Part shown: piece after piece, positions 24,401-36,032 of the stretch
Layout of the letters: every line of letters starts with the position of its first letter
How positions within the stretch are numbered: the stretch's first letter is position 1
DNA from: Hyphochytrium catenoides
Lineage: Eukaryota > Sar > Hyphochytriomycetes > Hyphochytriales > Hyphochytriaceae
DNA length: 51,675 nt
Assembly: GCA_900088475.1 (NCBI GenBank)
Contig: FLMG01000516.1
Coordinates: 1 to 51,675, forward strand
Direction of reading: 5' to 3'
The notes under the pieces: generated by a model
Told to the model about the DNA's origin: nothing
Seen by the model: the letters and a program-made list of their open reading frames with translations, nothing else
Database searches by the model: none
Translations under genes and position numbers: made by a program

Positions 24401-25399
24401 GTCGTATCCCTCTTCCTCTGGCCCTCTGTCTCTATAGTTCCGCTGGGTTCATAAAACGGGTTCTATGTTCTTGCTCATGGAAGGTTAACAGCAGGCAGTT
24501 GTCACTTTCTCAGCAGGAAGGAAGGACAGAATAAAGGCTGTTGAGTGCATGTTGTGCGGCCCGGAAGCCACTTGTCAAGAGGGAGAAGAGAGAAAGCAGA
24601 GACGACAAAGAGATCAAAGTGTCCTATTGCGCCGCTATCGCCTCCCACGAACAAACAGCATTAGTCGATAGGAAGAGGAAGTGATCGCGCAACAACGCCT
24701 CAGCTGCACCGCCTAGTCTTCTCCTACTCGCACCAGATCTTCTCTCTAGCAGCAGGCAACGACAGAGGTAAGTCTAAGCTGGTGAGCCTCCCTTGGTTTC
24801 CTCGACTACCGAACAGCTCTCATATATCCACTTGTTCCGACGCCACGCAAGTGCGCAGCGAACTGGCTCTTGACGAAGCGTTTTGGGACCCCGGCTTCTG
24901 TCTCGTCCTCTCCTCACTCCGTTCACTGTGAGGATTGTCTTGTTTACACCTTCACTGACACAATTCCAGGATAGCTGCTTAATCTATCTTCTTCTCCCTC
25001 TTCGTGTTAAATCCATCCCCTGACATTGCAGCTCTGAGACTAAAGCTGAGACGATCAAGAAGTACTCGTCTTAGCGCTTCCTGCTCATCGTTTTCCTAAG
25101 GCCGTGTCACAGAGGAGTGGTCGAGCAAGCTTGCTTAATACTCTACCTTCCTTCATGTGCATGTGAAGACGACATAGAAGCAGTGCCTCGGAATGGAGGA
25201 GTGATATCACTTAGATACCTTTGGAGGAAGTGTGCTAGTGTGGGTGACTTCTTATATCAATCTCCGACTGAGAATGGCACACCGCGCTGATCTGTGGCAA
25301 GTGGTGCTGGCATTTGACAGCAGGAGCTTGTTGGGATTGTAATCTCATTGCCGTCGATATTAAGGAAAGAGAGACTCTTTGCCGCAGCTCGTAGGAAGA
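21443..25399. other. Long intergenic region; possible 5' UTR intron of the bZIP-PAS gene
   Basis: No supportable gene in about 4 kb. Short frames (21576-21872, 23436-23946) are not recognisable, and several are Arg/Ser-rich low complexity. Near the right end, a consensus donor (GAG|GTAAGT at 24768) and an acceptor (CATTGCAG ending at 25031) could bound a 5' UTR intron of the downstream bZIP-PAS gene; this is inference only. Confidence 0.4.
24140..24400. repeat. CT-rich simple-sequence tract
   Basis: Imperfect CT/CTCG/CTTC microsatellite on the plus strand with several pure (CT)n runs (for example near 24280-24297 and 24358-24372). It lies about 1 kb upstream of the bZIP-PAS start. It is the complementary orientation of the GA tracts seen in other intergenic regions of this window. 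Confidence 0.8.
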
Positions 25400-26475
25400 A
25401 TGGAGAAAAGAAAGAAAAGTGGCGTGAACGGCCGAGAAACCGCCTACCTCAAAGTCTCTGTGGCTGGCAGCAGAGGAGGCTGGCATGGACGATATAGAGG
25501 TGACGGTCTGGAGGATGCTGACGATGATGATTCCTCTGTCACTAGCGAGACTACACCGATGTCAACCTGGTCATCGTCACAGTCTTCCTCTGGAGTGGCA
25601 CCTCATGAGCTGACGGATGGCGAAATGGAGATGAAGAAGAGCGCCGACGCACAACAAACCGACCTGTCCCAAGTTATGGCCGCTGCCTCCATCACGCCCT
25701 GGAGACAGACTTCTACCTCTCTTTCGCTCCACCGTCAGCCCTCCTACTACCCTGACTCTGAGGACACACCGCCAAATACCAGTACCAGGTCTCAAACCTC
25801 TGATCAAGCCACCAGTGTGACGCACTCCAGCGGACATCGGACAGCAAAGAAGAAGACCCTGAGGTACGTTGTTTTTGTACCTCAACTTCTACTCTTAAAA
25901 AAATGTCGCCAATCTGACGTCAAGCGCCCATTTGCAGCCTTCATCGCAAGGAAGTCAATCGGAGAAGCGCCAGAGCCTCACGGCTGAGGAAGAAGGACTA
26001 CCTTGACAAGCTAGAAGAAGCTGCACGTCAGAGCGCCATATATCGCCATATCGCGGAGAATGCCAGCGACATGCTTACCCTTCACAACCTCGATGCGGGG
26101 GCATCCTACGCCTATGTCTCGCCCAGCGTCACCAAGATGCTGGGCTTTGAAGCGCAAGAGATGATTGGAAAGCCTTGCTATGAATTCATCCATCCTGTAA
26201 GGCTTCTTTCTTTCCCCGACAATTGCTAATTATATATATATACTAGGCAAGTTAGAAGATGGACTCTCACTCGATCTTCTCTGCAGGATGACATTGGGCC
26301 TATAATTAGCGCTCATGAGAGCTGCATTGCGAAAGGAGAGATTCTCGTGGCGAAGTATAGACTTAGAAGGAAGGATGGCTCATACCTATGGGTGGAGACG
26401 TCGTCACGGACTACCTCAGGGGGTATCGTCTGTGTAACGCGGGATGTGTCACACATGCCAGTGCCAGACTTCTAG
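25400..26475 (+). CDS. bZIP-PAS fusion transcription factor
   Basis: Three exons (25400-25863, 25938-26196, 26287-26475) join to about 303 aa. Residues 1-155 are Ser/Thr/Asp-rich and probably disordered. Residues about 158-180 form a bZIP basic region, RKEVNRRSARASRLRKKDYL, with the invariant N162-x7-R170 and first leucine L180. The heptads that should follow are not leucines: a PAS domain begins almost at once (about 189-300), with FIHPDD at 239-243 and the KDGSYLWVE strand near its end. The PAS domain lacks the cysteine motif (NCRFLQ) of the LOV domain found in aureochromes, so it should not be a flavin-cysteinyl photoreceptor; its ligand, if any, is unknown. Likely a nuclear regulator dimerising through PAS. 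ATG 25400 is the first in frame. Tail-to-tail with the lipase gene. Confidence 0.85.
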
Positions 26476-26752
26476 ATTAACCCGACAGAAGCTTCGGTTC
26501 CGTCCACTCAAATCGAAAGGGAGCGACGGGAGTCCTGCTGCTCGTTTGGCACAGCGTGGCAAGTAAGGTGTATAGTTCCAATTATATAATAAACCATAAG
26601 GAAGTGTATAGTGCTGGTTGACGGTAATGCTAACAGCCACTTTTGAAAGACATTCTCCTAAGTTCTGACTCTCTTCTATTAGTCGGCTGGTGCTTTGCTG
26701 CCATGACGACCTCTCATCCTCGAAGAATACTGATCGCAGTTCTCCTTCAGAG

Positions 26753-27736
26753 CTAAAGGGAGGACTGCTGGATAGATGTGCCAGCTGTCGTTGGCACGCC
26801 GGCGATGCTGCTGTGCTGGTGCACCCAAGCTAGAAGGTCGTCAAAGGCGGTCTGTTGTCCCACTTCATTGAAACACTCATGAAAGAAGTCTGGATACGTC
26901 TTTAGAGACAAACTCTTAGCCTCAACATTCTTGCACCACTCCACCGTGTGCTTGGGATCGATGATCCCGTCTTGCATGGGCACCAGCACCTGCAGGTTGT
27001 AAGCTATTCTTGATTGAGCACTAGTTCCCGCCATTGCGTCCTCAAAGCCGAGAAAGAACTTCGCTGAGATGTTATTATGATTTAGAGGGTCCTTCATGTA
27101 GGTCTCCACTTCATCCTTGTCGTGAGTCATCAACTCAGGAGTAAGCTCCGACTTAAACTTTAAGGTAGGGGCCACGCGCACCAACAAGCGAACGACGCTC
27201 TTCAGCGTCTGGCTGACGGGCTTGAAAAGCTTCAGAGCGGGAGCTGCCACCGTGACAGACCGGATTGGGAGGTCAGGATATCGCATTAAAGTTCGGATAC
27301 ATAGAAGTCCACCCATGCTGTGTCCCACCATGTGGAGGTCAGAGACTCCTACAGCTGATAACATCAGGCTGTCCAATCTTTTGATGCAAAGCGCTAGATC
27401 CTCAACAAGAAGTTCAAAGTCCGGACTGTGGCCCCGCTGTCCTTTCCGCCTTCCATGCCCTCTCTGGTCCACGATGAAGACTCCGCCAATACTGCCCTGG
27501 ACATAATGTGGGAACTTATAGTACCGACCACCGTGCTCTCCAAAGCCATGGACGCAGAAGAGGACCGACTTATGCTTCCACTCCTTCTCACGATGGAAGA
27601 CAGCATATATCTCGTCGCCGTCGCTTGCGGGGATCGTCAGTACCTCGGACACCCAATGCGAAGGGAAAGGAGGTATGGTTTTGGGCTGGATGGGAACCTC
27701 ATAGGCATTGGAAGATTGACCCTCTGGAGCGATCAT
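26753..27736 (-). CDS. Alpha/beta hydrolase, monoglyceride-lipase-like
   Basis: Single uninterrupted frame of 327 aa from ATG 27736; an open extension upstream starts with GTG and is not needed. The order is that of the monoacylglycerol lipase/lysophospholipase (Hydrolase_4) family: oxyanion-hole segment CVHGFGEHGGRY (about 61-72), VDQRGHG (about 89-95), nucleophile elbow GHSMGG with catalytic Ser140, acid QDGIIDP with Asp256, and His286 in FFHECFNE. The triad is complete, so an active serine esterase acting on monoacylglycerols or lysolipids is expected. Exact substrate cannot be fixed from sequence. No signal peptide or transmembrane segment is evident. It lies tail-to-tail with bZIP-PAS (277 bp) and divergent from the phosphatase gene. 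Confidence 0.88.
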   Translation of the reverse strand: MIAPEGQSSNAYEVPIQPKTIPPFPSHWVSEVLTIPASDGDEIYAVFHREKEWKHKSVLFCVHGFGEHGGRYYKFPHYVQGSIGGVFIVDQRGHGRRKGQRGHSPDFELLVEDLALCIKRLDSLMLSAVGVSDLHMVGHSMGGLLCIRTLMRYPDLPIRSVTVAAPALKLFKPVSQTLKSVVRLLVRVAPTLKFKSELTPELMTHDKDEVETYMKDPLNHNNISAKFFLGFEDAMAGTSAQSRIAYNLQVLVPMQDGIIDPKHTVEWCKNVEAKSLSLKTYPDFFHECFNEVGQQTAFDDLLAWVHQHSSIAGVPTTAGTSIQQSSL

Positions 27737-28352
27737 GGTTGCACCGCGCGCTGTCAGTCGGAGTGAAAGCACCGGAACTCGGAAAAGACTTATAAAGCTG
27801 CTTGCTCTTTATGAAGTTATAGAGCGACTCATGCGATGCTGAGGCTACCTATCTTCACGTCGGTCTAGAGGTCTGAGGAGATCTGTATAGTGAAGTCTTC
27901 TCTGTACAGGTACACATAGCAGCCACGCTTGTCTCCTCTCCGCCTCCTCTTCGTCCCTATGCGTTCTACTCTTTTTTATCTTCATCAATTCCTTCCATAA
28001 ACTAGGAAAAGCTCTCCTCAAGAACTACCAGGAGGGAGGAGGAGGCCCACGTCAAACGCAGCTGCTGAGTCAGATGAGAGCTTCGTTGTCCTTCCTTTTT
28101 CCTGAGAAGTAGAGGAGAGAGAGCAGCTCCTCCTCTCTCTCACAATGCAGTGAGAGGACCCATAGCCGCCATCGTAGAACAGTCCAGTGTTGAGGTAAAA
28201 GTGTGACAGTGTGCTCCACCCAGAGATTGAAGGACAAAGGAAGGGGAGGAGAGGAGGATGTACGTTCTGTATATTTCATTCAAGGGGAAAGAGCCAGATT
28301 GAGAGGTAGGACGGGGAGGATAATGCAGCCACAAAGAGAGAGACAGAGAGAG

Positions 28353-28389
<37 letters not shown>

Positions 28390-28795
28390 AGAGANNNNNN
28401 NNNNNNNNNNNNNNNGAGAGAATGTATGAGAGAGAGAGAGTGGAGGAGGAGGATGGGCGGAGGACAGAAGCCGACCGTTACTGGCCCACCCCCCTAAACC
28501 CTTAGCGCAGTCAGAGCTCCCCCAGGGTTAAAGACATAGATAAATTTCAGACCTACCCCAGCAGCAGCTGTGGATGATGATTGCTCAGCACTGCATCACC
28601 CACTCCGCTCCGCTCCTTGTGTCTTCTCGGTCAGACGCACTGACAAAATAACCTGCGGTGGCGGCACAGCATGGACACCTTGGACTCAATAACCTGCTGA
28701 GAGGATAACCAACATTATTAGCGCTGAGTAGTTAGTAGCCACGCATGCTGCTGCTTGCTGCTCTTCCACTACTAGAGATACTTTGAGGTACTATC
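27737..28795. promoter_or_regulatory. Divergent intergenic region with GA tract
   Basis: About 1 kb between the divergent lipase and phosphatase genes, presumably containing both promoters. It holds a (GA)n microsatellite at about 28333-28440 interrupted by a 21-N gap. Frames here (28070-28355 minus, 28203-28505 plus) are products of biased composition and the gap; none is called. Confidence 0.45.
28333..28440. repeat. (GA)n microsatellite containing an assembly gap
   Basis: Nearly pure GA dinucleotide repeat on the plus strand. Bases 28395-28415 are 21 Ns inside the repeat, so the true length is unknown and the tract is likely collapsed or unresolved in the assembly. Confidence 0.9.
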
Positions 28796-29665
28796 ATGAG
28801 CAGCAACGAGTCCGCTGCAGGCAGTGCAACATCTGTCCTGTTTGTTTGCCTTGGTAACATATGTCGAAGTCCCGCCGCTGAGGGCGTGTTCAAGACCCTT
28901 TTGACACAGCGAGGTCTGGCGGAGAGAATCCACTGTGACTCTTGCGGTACAGGTACACACTTCTGCTGACAAGCCTTCCGTTGCTCTATGTGTCTTAGAC
29001 ATCTTAAAGTGATCTCACTTCGGTCCAAAATAGGTGGTGGCAGTGGTAACTGGTACAAGCCTGGAGGCTGGTCTTACCATGAGGGAGATCTCGTAAGTAC
29101 CTAACTGTTAAACGCTGCGTCTGCTCGGTAGCATACGTCCATCATCTCACTTGCTTGACGTTGTTGTCACAGCCTGACGGCAGGATGATGACGGCGGCCC
29201 AGAAGAGAGGTTTGATCTTTCTATGAGGGATCTGTTAGCAGAGACGAGGAGTAATAAGGGCCGGGCTCCGTTTACTGTTATGTTCTCCAGGCATTATTCT
29301 CACATCCAGGTCAAGACCGTTGGTGCGAGACGACCTACGGTCCTTTAACATAATTTGCGTCATGGATTCTAGCAACGCCAGCGAGGTAAGCGTTGGTTGA
29401 TTTGCAAGATGGCCGCAAAGAGTCGATCACTCATTTTTTTACTTAACCAATGGCGCCTGCCTGTTAGGTGATGAAAGCTGCCACGGCTTGGGGTCCTGAC
29501 TATCAAGCGCTAGCTAAGGAGAAGGTGCGGCTCATGACGTCCTATTGCAGGAGCCATACGGCAAACGAAGTCCCCGACCCCTATTATGGAGGAAAAGATG
29601 GCTTTGAACTGGTGTTGGACTTGCTGGACGACGCTTGCAAGGGCCTTCTAGACAGCCTTCTATAG
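28796..29665 (+). CDS. Low-molecular-weight protein tyrosine phosphatase
   Basis: Five exons (28796-28952, 29034-29092, 29173-29209, 29291-29385, 29468-29665) join to 181 aa, near the usual 155-180. The P-loop is VCLGNICRSP with nucleophile Cys18 and Arg24, preceded by the typical hydrophobic strand SVLFV. The general-acid loop is EVPDPYYGG with Asp153, and the C-terminal helix FELVLDLLDDACKGLL matches the family. An internal segment (ICVMDSSN) corresponds to the conserved 'I-MD-N' strand. The enzyme hydrolyses phosphotyrosine, or small acyl or aryl phosphates, in the cytosol. A 13-residue polar extension precedes the catalytic strand. All exon joins preserve frame, so the model is well supported. 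Substrates are unknown. Confidence 0.93.
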
Positions 29666-31411
29666 GCTTGGATGATGGTTGGTGAGGAGTTAACATGTGG
29701 AGCAGTCAGTACAGGCCTAGGATGTAGCTTCCATAGCTCCTTGGTCATCCCTCCAACAAGGTCAAGAGGAGAACTCTCAAAGTGTCCTTGACGGGTGTGG
29801 AGAGTGAGGAAATCCGACAGCTGAGGAAGAGCTACTCCTCTTGGCTAGAACTACGCGCCATTAGTTGCAGCGTTGTGTTTCTCTTACTTCGGTGTCAAGA
29901 ATGTGCAACGGCTTTGTAGCTCTTCCATTAGCTGCTGCCATGAGGGGCCCAAGGAACGCTGCCGCACTCCGGGGCGACAGTACGTGAGACATTTTAGATA
30001 CTGATCCGTAGACTAAGTATTAGCGGAGTAGTCACCTCCAACGAGCTCCTGTGACACTAAATTATTGGACTATTCGCTTCAACTAACTTAGGGAAGTCCA
30101 CACCCCACCCGAGAGCGATTACACCTACCCCTCTAAAGTGAGAAGAATACTTTTCCAAGGGGTCTACTCAATGTGTATAGCGCCTTCGCAAAATGAGGCT
30201 CACTCAACTTCCGGGAGAGGACACAGAGGATAAGCTCCTCGACAAGTAAGCGACTAATCTCCTCCCGCGTGGGTGTTCCTGGTGCAGGAAAGCCCCTCTT
30301 CCCAAGCTGCTATGACTTCGTTGTGGCTTGCGGCACGGCTCTGTAGGGATGCTTGGTGGGTGAAGATGCTGGAAGATGGCGCTTATTTATCACCTTATGC
30401 CACAATCAGCACTTCTGCTCTGTCGGATCTTAGTAGTTCCTAGGAATATAAGTGTTGATGTTTATCCTCCACGTTGATGCCGCTGCTTCATCGACACTGA
30501 ATAGTAACTAGAATTGATGCCTCTCTCGCTGGCAACAACCACGAGGCTTCTTACCTTCGTCACTATCGTCACAGCAGCTAAGTCACCGTTGTCAACTCTT
30601 ACTGAGTGAGGACAACAAATGGACGCTGAGTCACTCATTGCCTTCCTGCTGCCTCCACGGCAGTCATCAGGCAGCAGCAGCAACAGTACTTTGTAGCACC
30701 AAAGCGATCAAGAAAGAAGAGGCTAGGTGGGCTGAGGAAGAAGAGTTGCCAATAGCTCTCGTAGATGGCTTTTATGGATTGGTCTTATTTTATGGTGAGC
30801 CCTATTGCCCTTACTTCCTAGGACGGAGTATACAAACTCTTGCAACCCTATATTCGGGCCAAAGACCACAACCAACCGCTAACGACCAACGTACACCCTG
30901 CTTGCCTGAACTTCGTCCGCACATATACGAACCACAACCCCTGATGACGACTGCTCTCTCGGTCTGCTGTTACTCGAAGGAGCAACCAGGTAGATGTCAA
31001 GGCAGGGATCTCAACTTGGCGCCTGGAAGATCCAGCACTGTCCCCTCCTCACACCTCATAAGAATCTGGTCACGCGCTCTTCATTAGTTCCTTGGAGAAA
31101 TCCAGGCCATCATCCCACATCCTTTAGGTGTCCTCCCTCTCTTCGTTCTTCGAGACACCTCTGAGAAGCCTCTGCTATTATATCCTAAGCAAGACGAGCT
31201 GGTCAGAGTTTGAAGCGTCTGCATAACGACTCAGCTGCGACCAACCTGGCGCCTCAGGCAACGCCAGCCTAGCTCTGACGCCTTGTAAATCTGCACCCGG
31301 GTCTGTGAGAAAGGGAACCTGCCCTCTGATTAGCAAAAGCAGGATAGGTTAAGCGCCATCAAATATGTTAAGTCATCAGAAGCAGAAGCTCAGCAGGTAT
31401 ACATCTATATT
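29666..31411. other. Intergenic; no gene recognised
   Basis: About 1.7 kb between two plus-strand genes. The only longer frame (30638-31087) has no recognisable domain and no clear splice partners. Upstream elements of the TPR-ankyrin-LsmAD gene, and possibly an undetected 5' exon of it, should lie at the right end. Confidence 0.4.
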
Positions 31412-34339
31412 ATGGTTACAGTGGCAGCCGAGTTCAGCGGGCACTCTTGCGCCATGTGCCTTAGGGAGCAGAAGAACGAGGAAGAGGAGAAGAGGTCCAG
31501 TGATGGGGCTTCTGACGATGAAGATGAAGACTCCTTGCTGCTTCTCGGGCAGATCCAGCGTGGTGAGTGGTGCGTCATGGAAGGATAGAAGTGAAACGAT
31601 ACTGATATGGGCAGTGGACTGCAGGAGAGACTGCCGCAGACTTTCGCGGAGCGCGATCGAAGCAGATGACGGAGCAAAACTCTTCGACAGCGGCTCTCAC
31701 AGCGGCTCACCGAAAGCACCAGAAACTTGTTGCCCAGGAGCGTGAACGGCAGGTGAGAAGCGATGAACTGACAGACATCTTCACCCGAAACTACTCTGGC
31801 TCTTCTCACTTCTAGCTTGTCTCTTTTTCCCCCCGCGTATGCACTCTCTTTTTGCGTTTTCCAACGTTGTCCCACGTCTATCCACCAGGAGCGGTTGCAG
31901 GTCTCGAAGGTTGCTCTTAGCGCTCTAGACAGCTCTTTGTCTCTTTCTCTTGGCGATGAGCCGTCTCCGCGCCTGCAGCCCGACGATAGTACAACTAAAC
32001 CCAAGAGTCCATTTGAGGAACGCATCCGAACGCTGATGGAGAAGCTTGAGACTCTCGGTCTAAGCACCGGAGGCACGGAAGGCGACGATTCAGCAGGACA
32101 CAAGAAGAAAGTTCTTCAGCCACTTCCAGCGCTTACAGCACTCTACAGTAAGGCACAAACTGCGCTGCGAGCAGGGAAGCTTGAGGAAGCCCGGAAGTTG
32201 CTTACCAGTGCCTCAGAAGCGGTAGACAAGATGAAGGCCAAGCTTCCAGCAAACGTGCTCATTCCCTGGGCAGGGAACATCTACGCAACTTCGGGCGTCT
32301 GTCTGCTTAAGGTCCCACTCTCAATGTGTTTCACACTCTGGAGGGCTCTTCTGACCTTGTCTGCCGCTCTTCCTCTTCGTCCTGTCTCTGTATGCAGCTG
32401 GGGGAGATCCAAAAGGCGCTGCAGGAGCTAAGCAAGGCGATCTTCACCACAGATGACTTTCTTTTGCCACCCGATTCGCCCGAATATCGGAAGGGCTTAG
32501 CATCGGCTGCCAGAGAGCTCCGGATCATGGCGCTGGGGAAGATGTCCGAGTGTTACTATGAGATTGGAGCTATGGACAAGGCGCTGGCTGTGACCAGAGA
32601 GGCACAGAATCTTCTTCAGGAGGTCGTGGGAAGCGAGGTAACCTGAAATTGGCATATCCACACACCGACCTCAGTAGTAAGTCTCCTGTGACACACGCCT
32701 TCGTCTGCTGCTATAGGAGAGAAAGACAGCTCCGACGACAGTGGAGGACCAGCAAGCGAAGACAGCAAGCTCACCTGTACAGTCCAAGCAACTGAAGACG
32801 GAGAGCCCTCCCGAACCTATGTCCCCACTATTCGCCGCCCTACTACAGGCCAAGGATGGCAATTTCGTTCCCCTTCGCAACCTTCTAGCTGTTGCCCTAG
32901 TTCCGGGGGCGGCTCTATCTCCCTCTGTGGCCCTGCAGGACATAAGCCAGTACCATGCACCCAGGCTGGGGGTAACCTTTTTGATGGTGGCTGCTGGGCA
33001 GGGACAAAAGGACATTGTGGAGCAGCTACTGTCCCTAAAGACGCCAGTGGACAAGTAAGAGGACCAGGCCCAGGTCTCACAGGGGTTTTGACTAATGAGG
33101 CCTGCTGCAGGACGGATCTCTTTGGACAGACAGCGCTAGGATGGGCAGCAAGATTCGGACAAACGCCGTACGTCCCCGTCCCCGTCTATCCTCTTTAGTT
33201 GCTGCTTCAAGCTATGTTTATACCTTTTCTTGATTGGGACGGCCACGTTATGCACGGATACGGGCGCTTCTGAGCTAACTTTCAAGTCTTTATTATGCAT
33301 ATGCAGTGTCAAATCTAAATGCTGTGAATGGCAGGTGCATGAGGATATTGCTGGATTATGGCGCCCAATTTTCGCGGTTAACCAGCGCAGATCTCGCGCA
33401 ATGGCCTAATGAGAGCCTTAACACTCTTAAAGCATGGATAGAGCATCAGAAGACGCTGCCTGAGGAAGAGCGTGTGCAACGGAAGCGGCAACCCGCCACC
33501 GTACTCCCAATAAGTAGCGCCAAAGAAGAGGCAGACTTTTCCGCGAGAGAGGTCAATGCTGCCGGACCTCCATCAGCATGGGCTAAGCCCCTAAAGATCA
33601 AAGCGACGGGCCCTGTAAAGCAGGCTGACGGACGAAGCTTCTCCCGTCCCTCCCCTCTCCCTAAGGGCTTCCACGCCGCACCATTGTCTGATGCAGCCAG
33701 AGCTGGAGAGCTAGTGGGTCGAGAGCTGCAGCCTTGGACTGCAGACGCTACCGCAGAGGAGGAATTAGAGGCAGGAGAAGGCGCTGAGCAAGGAGACGTT
33801 GCATGGGATCAGTTTGAAGCCAACAAAAAGTAAACACCCCTTAACATATAGCCGAGATCTTCTCTACCAGCTTGTCTCCTCGGACTAATGGTGTTTGTTT
33901 CTAGACTCTTTGGTGTCGAGGCTGAGTTTGCTGAGGAGCTCTACACCACCAACCTTAACAAGAAAAAGATTACTGCGGAGCAAGAGAGAGAGGCGGACAA
34001 GATAGCCAAGGAAATCCTCAGCCTTCGGTCTCAGAACCCTCACCTTGCAGAGGAGAGAGGACAGGTAGCTGAAGATACAAGGTTCTTGTGGATGCTTTCT
34101 TATAGAATCTTAGTAGCTCCCTTGCCCTGGCTCTCTTGGACGCATGCTTGCAGGTCCCCGAAGGAGAGGAGGATGAGGAGGCGAAGTATGGCGCCGTCAT
34201 TGGCTCAGGAGCTTATCGGACAGGCGGTCATGGGAACTCTACGACCGACAGACCCGTGCCAGGAGATACATTCACAGATGCCGAAGTCCTTGCAAAGAAG
34301 ACCAAGAAAAAGAAAAATAAGAAGACTTCCAATATCTAG
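31412..34339 (+). CDS. TPR-ankyrin-LsmAD (ataxin-2-type) protein
   Basis: Nine exons join to about 725 aa: 31412-31562, 31625-31752, 31889-32311, 32398-32637, 32717-33054, 33111-33167, 33335-33829, 33905-34064, 34154-34339. Order: a short acidic N-terminus; TPR-like helical pairs (about 167-300, LRAGKLEEARKLL and YYEIGAMDKALAVTREAQ); two ankyrin repeats (about 398-460, TFLMVAAGQGQKDIVEQLL and FGQTALGWAARFGQ followed by CMRILLDYGA); a charged linker; then an LsmAD domain (about 600-680) with WDQFEANKKLFGV, EELYTTNLN and DEEAKYGAV as in ataxin-2/Pbp1. The end is Lys-rich. No Lsm domain precedes the LsmAD, unlike true ataxin-2. A role in RNA granules or mRNA handling is inferred from LsmAD only. 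The start may be further upstream. Tail-to-tail with the carrier gene (190 bp). Confidence 0.85.
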
Positions 34340-34529
34340 GGGTGCCTCGAATCGAGAGACAACGACTTTTGAGCTTCTCTGATTCTTCACGTCCGCCAAC
34401 AAGTCGAGGCGTCTGGATGCCCCTCATCTTTAGGTGCTTTTGCAATTGAAAGCTTGATGAAGAGGAACAGAAGGCAAAGTCAACAGGAAGAGGCCTTAGA
34501 GACCGATATGACAAAAAAATAGGATCTAT

Positions 34530-36032
34530 TTATTCAGCATTGCGGCTCAACCGCATTGGTAGCTTGCGCTCTGATTGTTTGGGTGCCACTATGGTAACAG
34601 TGCCCCAGTTGGCCGTTAACTTATTGATTTGTTCAAGGAAAATAAAGGTGAGGATGGTGTGCGGCGCCAAACGGAAGAAGAACGGAACAAAGCCTTTCCA
34701 CAGAGCCAATGGCCCTTCCGCACGTACGAGCTGCTTCGCGCAGTCCAGTGGACCAGCATACACTACGCTGCCTTTGCCACCGCTATTCTGGACCCGAGTC
34801 TTGATCGTATCCATAGGAAGAGAAGCTAGCGAAGCGGTAACGGGTCAGGTAAACGGAAGTAGAAAGTAGATCGCCAGAAGAAGATGGGAGCTCTTACCGC
34901 ATGTCGCTAAGAAGCCAGCGCAAAGGCTGGATGTGAAGTGAAGTGTGACACCTTCCTCGAACTTGCCAGTGTTGAGAAGGAGCTGCTTGGCCTGCGAGTA
35001 GCCCCCGAGCTGGTTGAAGCCAGAGTCAATGTATTAGAACGCTTGCTTGCGGAGAATGGCAGAGACGTGTTGAGCAGCCTACCTGGGCACCATTAACCAC
35101 AGCAGCTCTGGCTGCAGTTGCTGATGTTCCCTTCCAAAGGGCGGCGATTCCTTCCTCCTTGTACACTCTGAACAGCGCGTCAAACACGTGCTTGTATCCT
35201 TAAAGGAAGAGTGAGCGGGGCAAAATCACGGATGATTGGGCGCCGCACTGCTCGTACCTCTTTGAAGCTCCACCGGGCGGAATCCGTCAGCCGTCATCCG
35301 TACCAAAGCAACCTCAGCAGGATTGCCAATGACGGCGGCCACAGCTCCCGCTGTAGAGCCAAGAGCTGCCTTCATGAGGAAAGGTGTAGGCGGGCTGTTC
35401 TCCCCTCTTGCCTTCTCAACAGTGCGAGTTAAAACAGTGTAGAGCCCCAGCCGGGTCGTCGTGTACGTCGCCTGCACGCATGAAGATATTTATTTTTTGG
35501 ATAACAGACCCACTAGAGCACTGAGTAGAACGCGAGAGATAAGCGTGTCGGGCTTTCTAAAAAGTTCATCAGCGAGTGGCGTCATAAGAAGTGCGGAAAG
35601 TTGCTCCCTTCCGCCATAGCTGCAAGTGATCGTAATAGTGGGAAGGGCCCAGGAAGCAAACCAAAGTAAAAAGAAGAAGCAGCGGCGGCTCCCGTCACCT
35701 GTCTGAAGAGCCCAGCCGAGAGCCCGTTATAGAAGCCCAGAACGCCTTCCTGGTGCACAACATTTCGCACCACGTGTGAGACGCCAATCTTCTGGGCTGG
35801 CAGTGTCAACATAGGAAATGCAGGTCAGCATCGCCTACAAACGCAGTCCGATACATTACGTACCACTTCCTCCCTCACCAACCAGTTGCAGGCGAGTCTT
35901 CACCAGGTCAATAGGCTGCAGAACCATTTAGAGTTAAGGAACGATACTTCTGCCTCTAGGAAGAAGCTCCTGTACCTGGACGATGCAGGTGGCCATGAGC
36001 CCAGCAGCTCCTCCCTTCAGAAAGTCAGTCAT
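34530..36032 (-). CDS. Mitochondrial 2-oxoglutarate/malate carrier (SLC25A11 type)
   Basis: Seven exons (35976-36032, 35864-35915, 35699-35796, 35258-35471, 35083-35198, 34898-35009, 34530-34825) join to 314 aa, the same length as the human carrier. Three mitochondrial-carrier repeats are visible by their Px[D/E]xx[K/R]xR signatures: PIDLVKTRLQ, PAEVALVRMTADG and PMDTIKTRVQN. Segments diagnostic of the oxoglutarate carrier rather than other SLC25 members include RQATYTTTRLGLYTVL, LGGYSQAKQ and APHTILTFIFLEQINK. It exchanges 2-oxoglutarate for malate across the inner mitochondrial membrane, part of the malate-aspartate shuttle. A minus-strand AATAAA (34529-34534) overlaps the stop codon. Divergent from the calmodulin-like gene, with GA-repeat DNA between. 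Confidence 0.95.

Noticed and set aside
25938-26475. Aureochrome (bZIP-LOV blue-light receptor)
   Set aside because: The PAS domain lacks the conserved LOV cysteine motif and the usual long linker after the zipper; called bZIP-PAS instead.
30638-31087. 149-residue plus-strand frame
   Set aside because: No recognisable domain and no consistent exon partners. A stretch that briefly resembled a tRNA-derived sequence did not fold into a cloverleaf by eye.
31405-32103. 232-residue minus-strand frame
   Set aside because: It lies antisense to the well-supported exons of the TPR-ankyrin-LsmAD gene and has no recognisable domain; a shadow frame.
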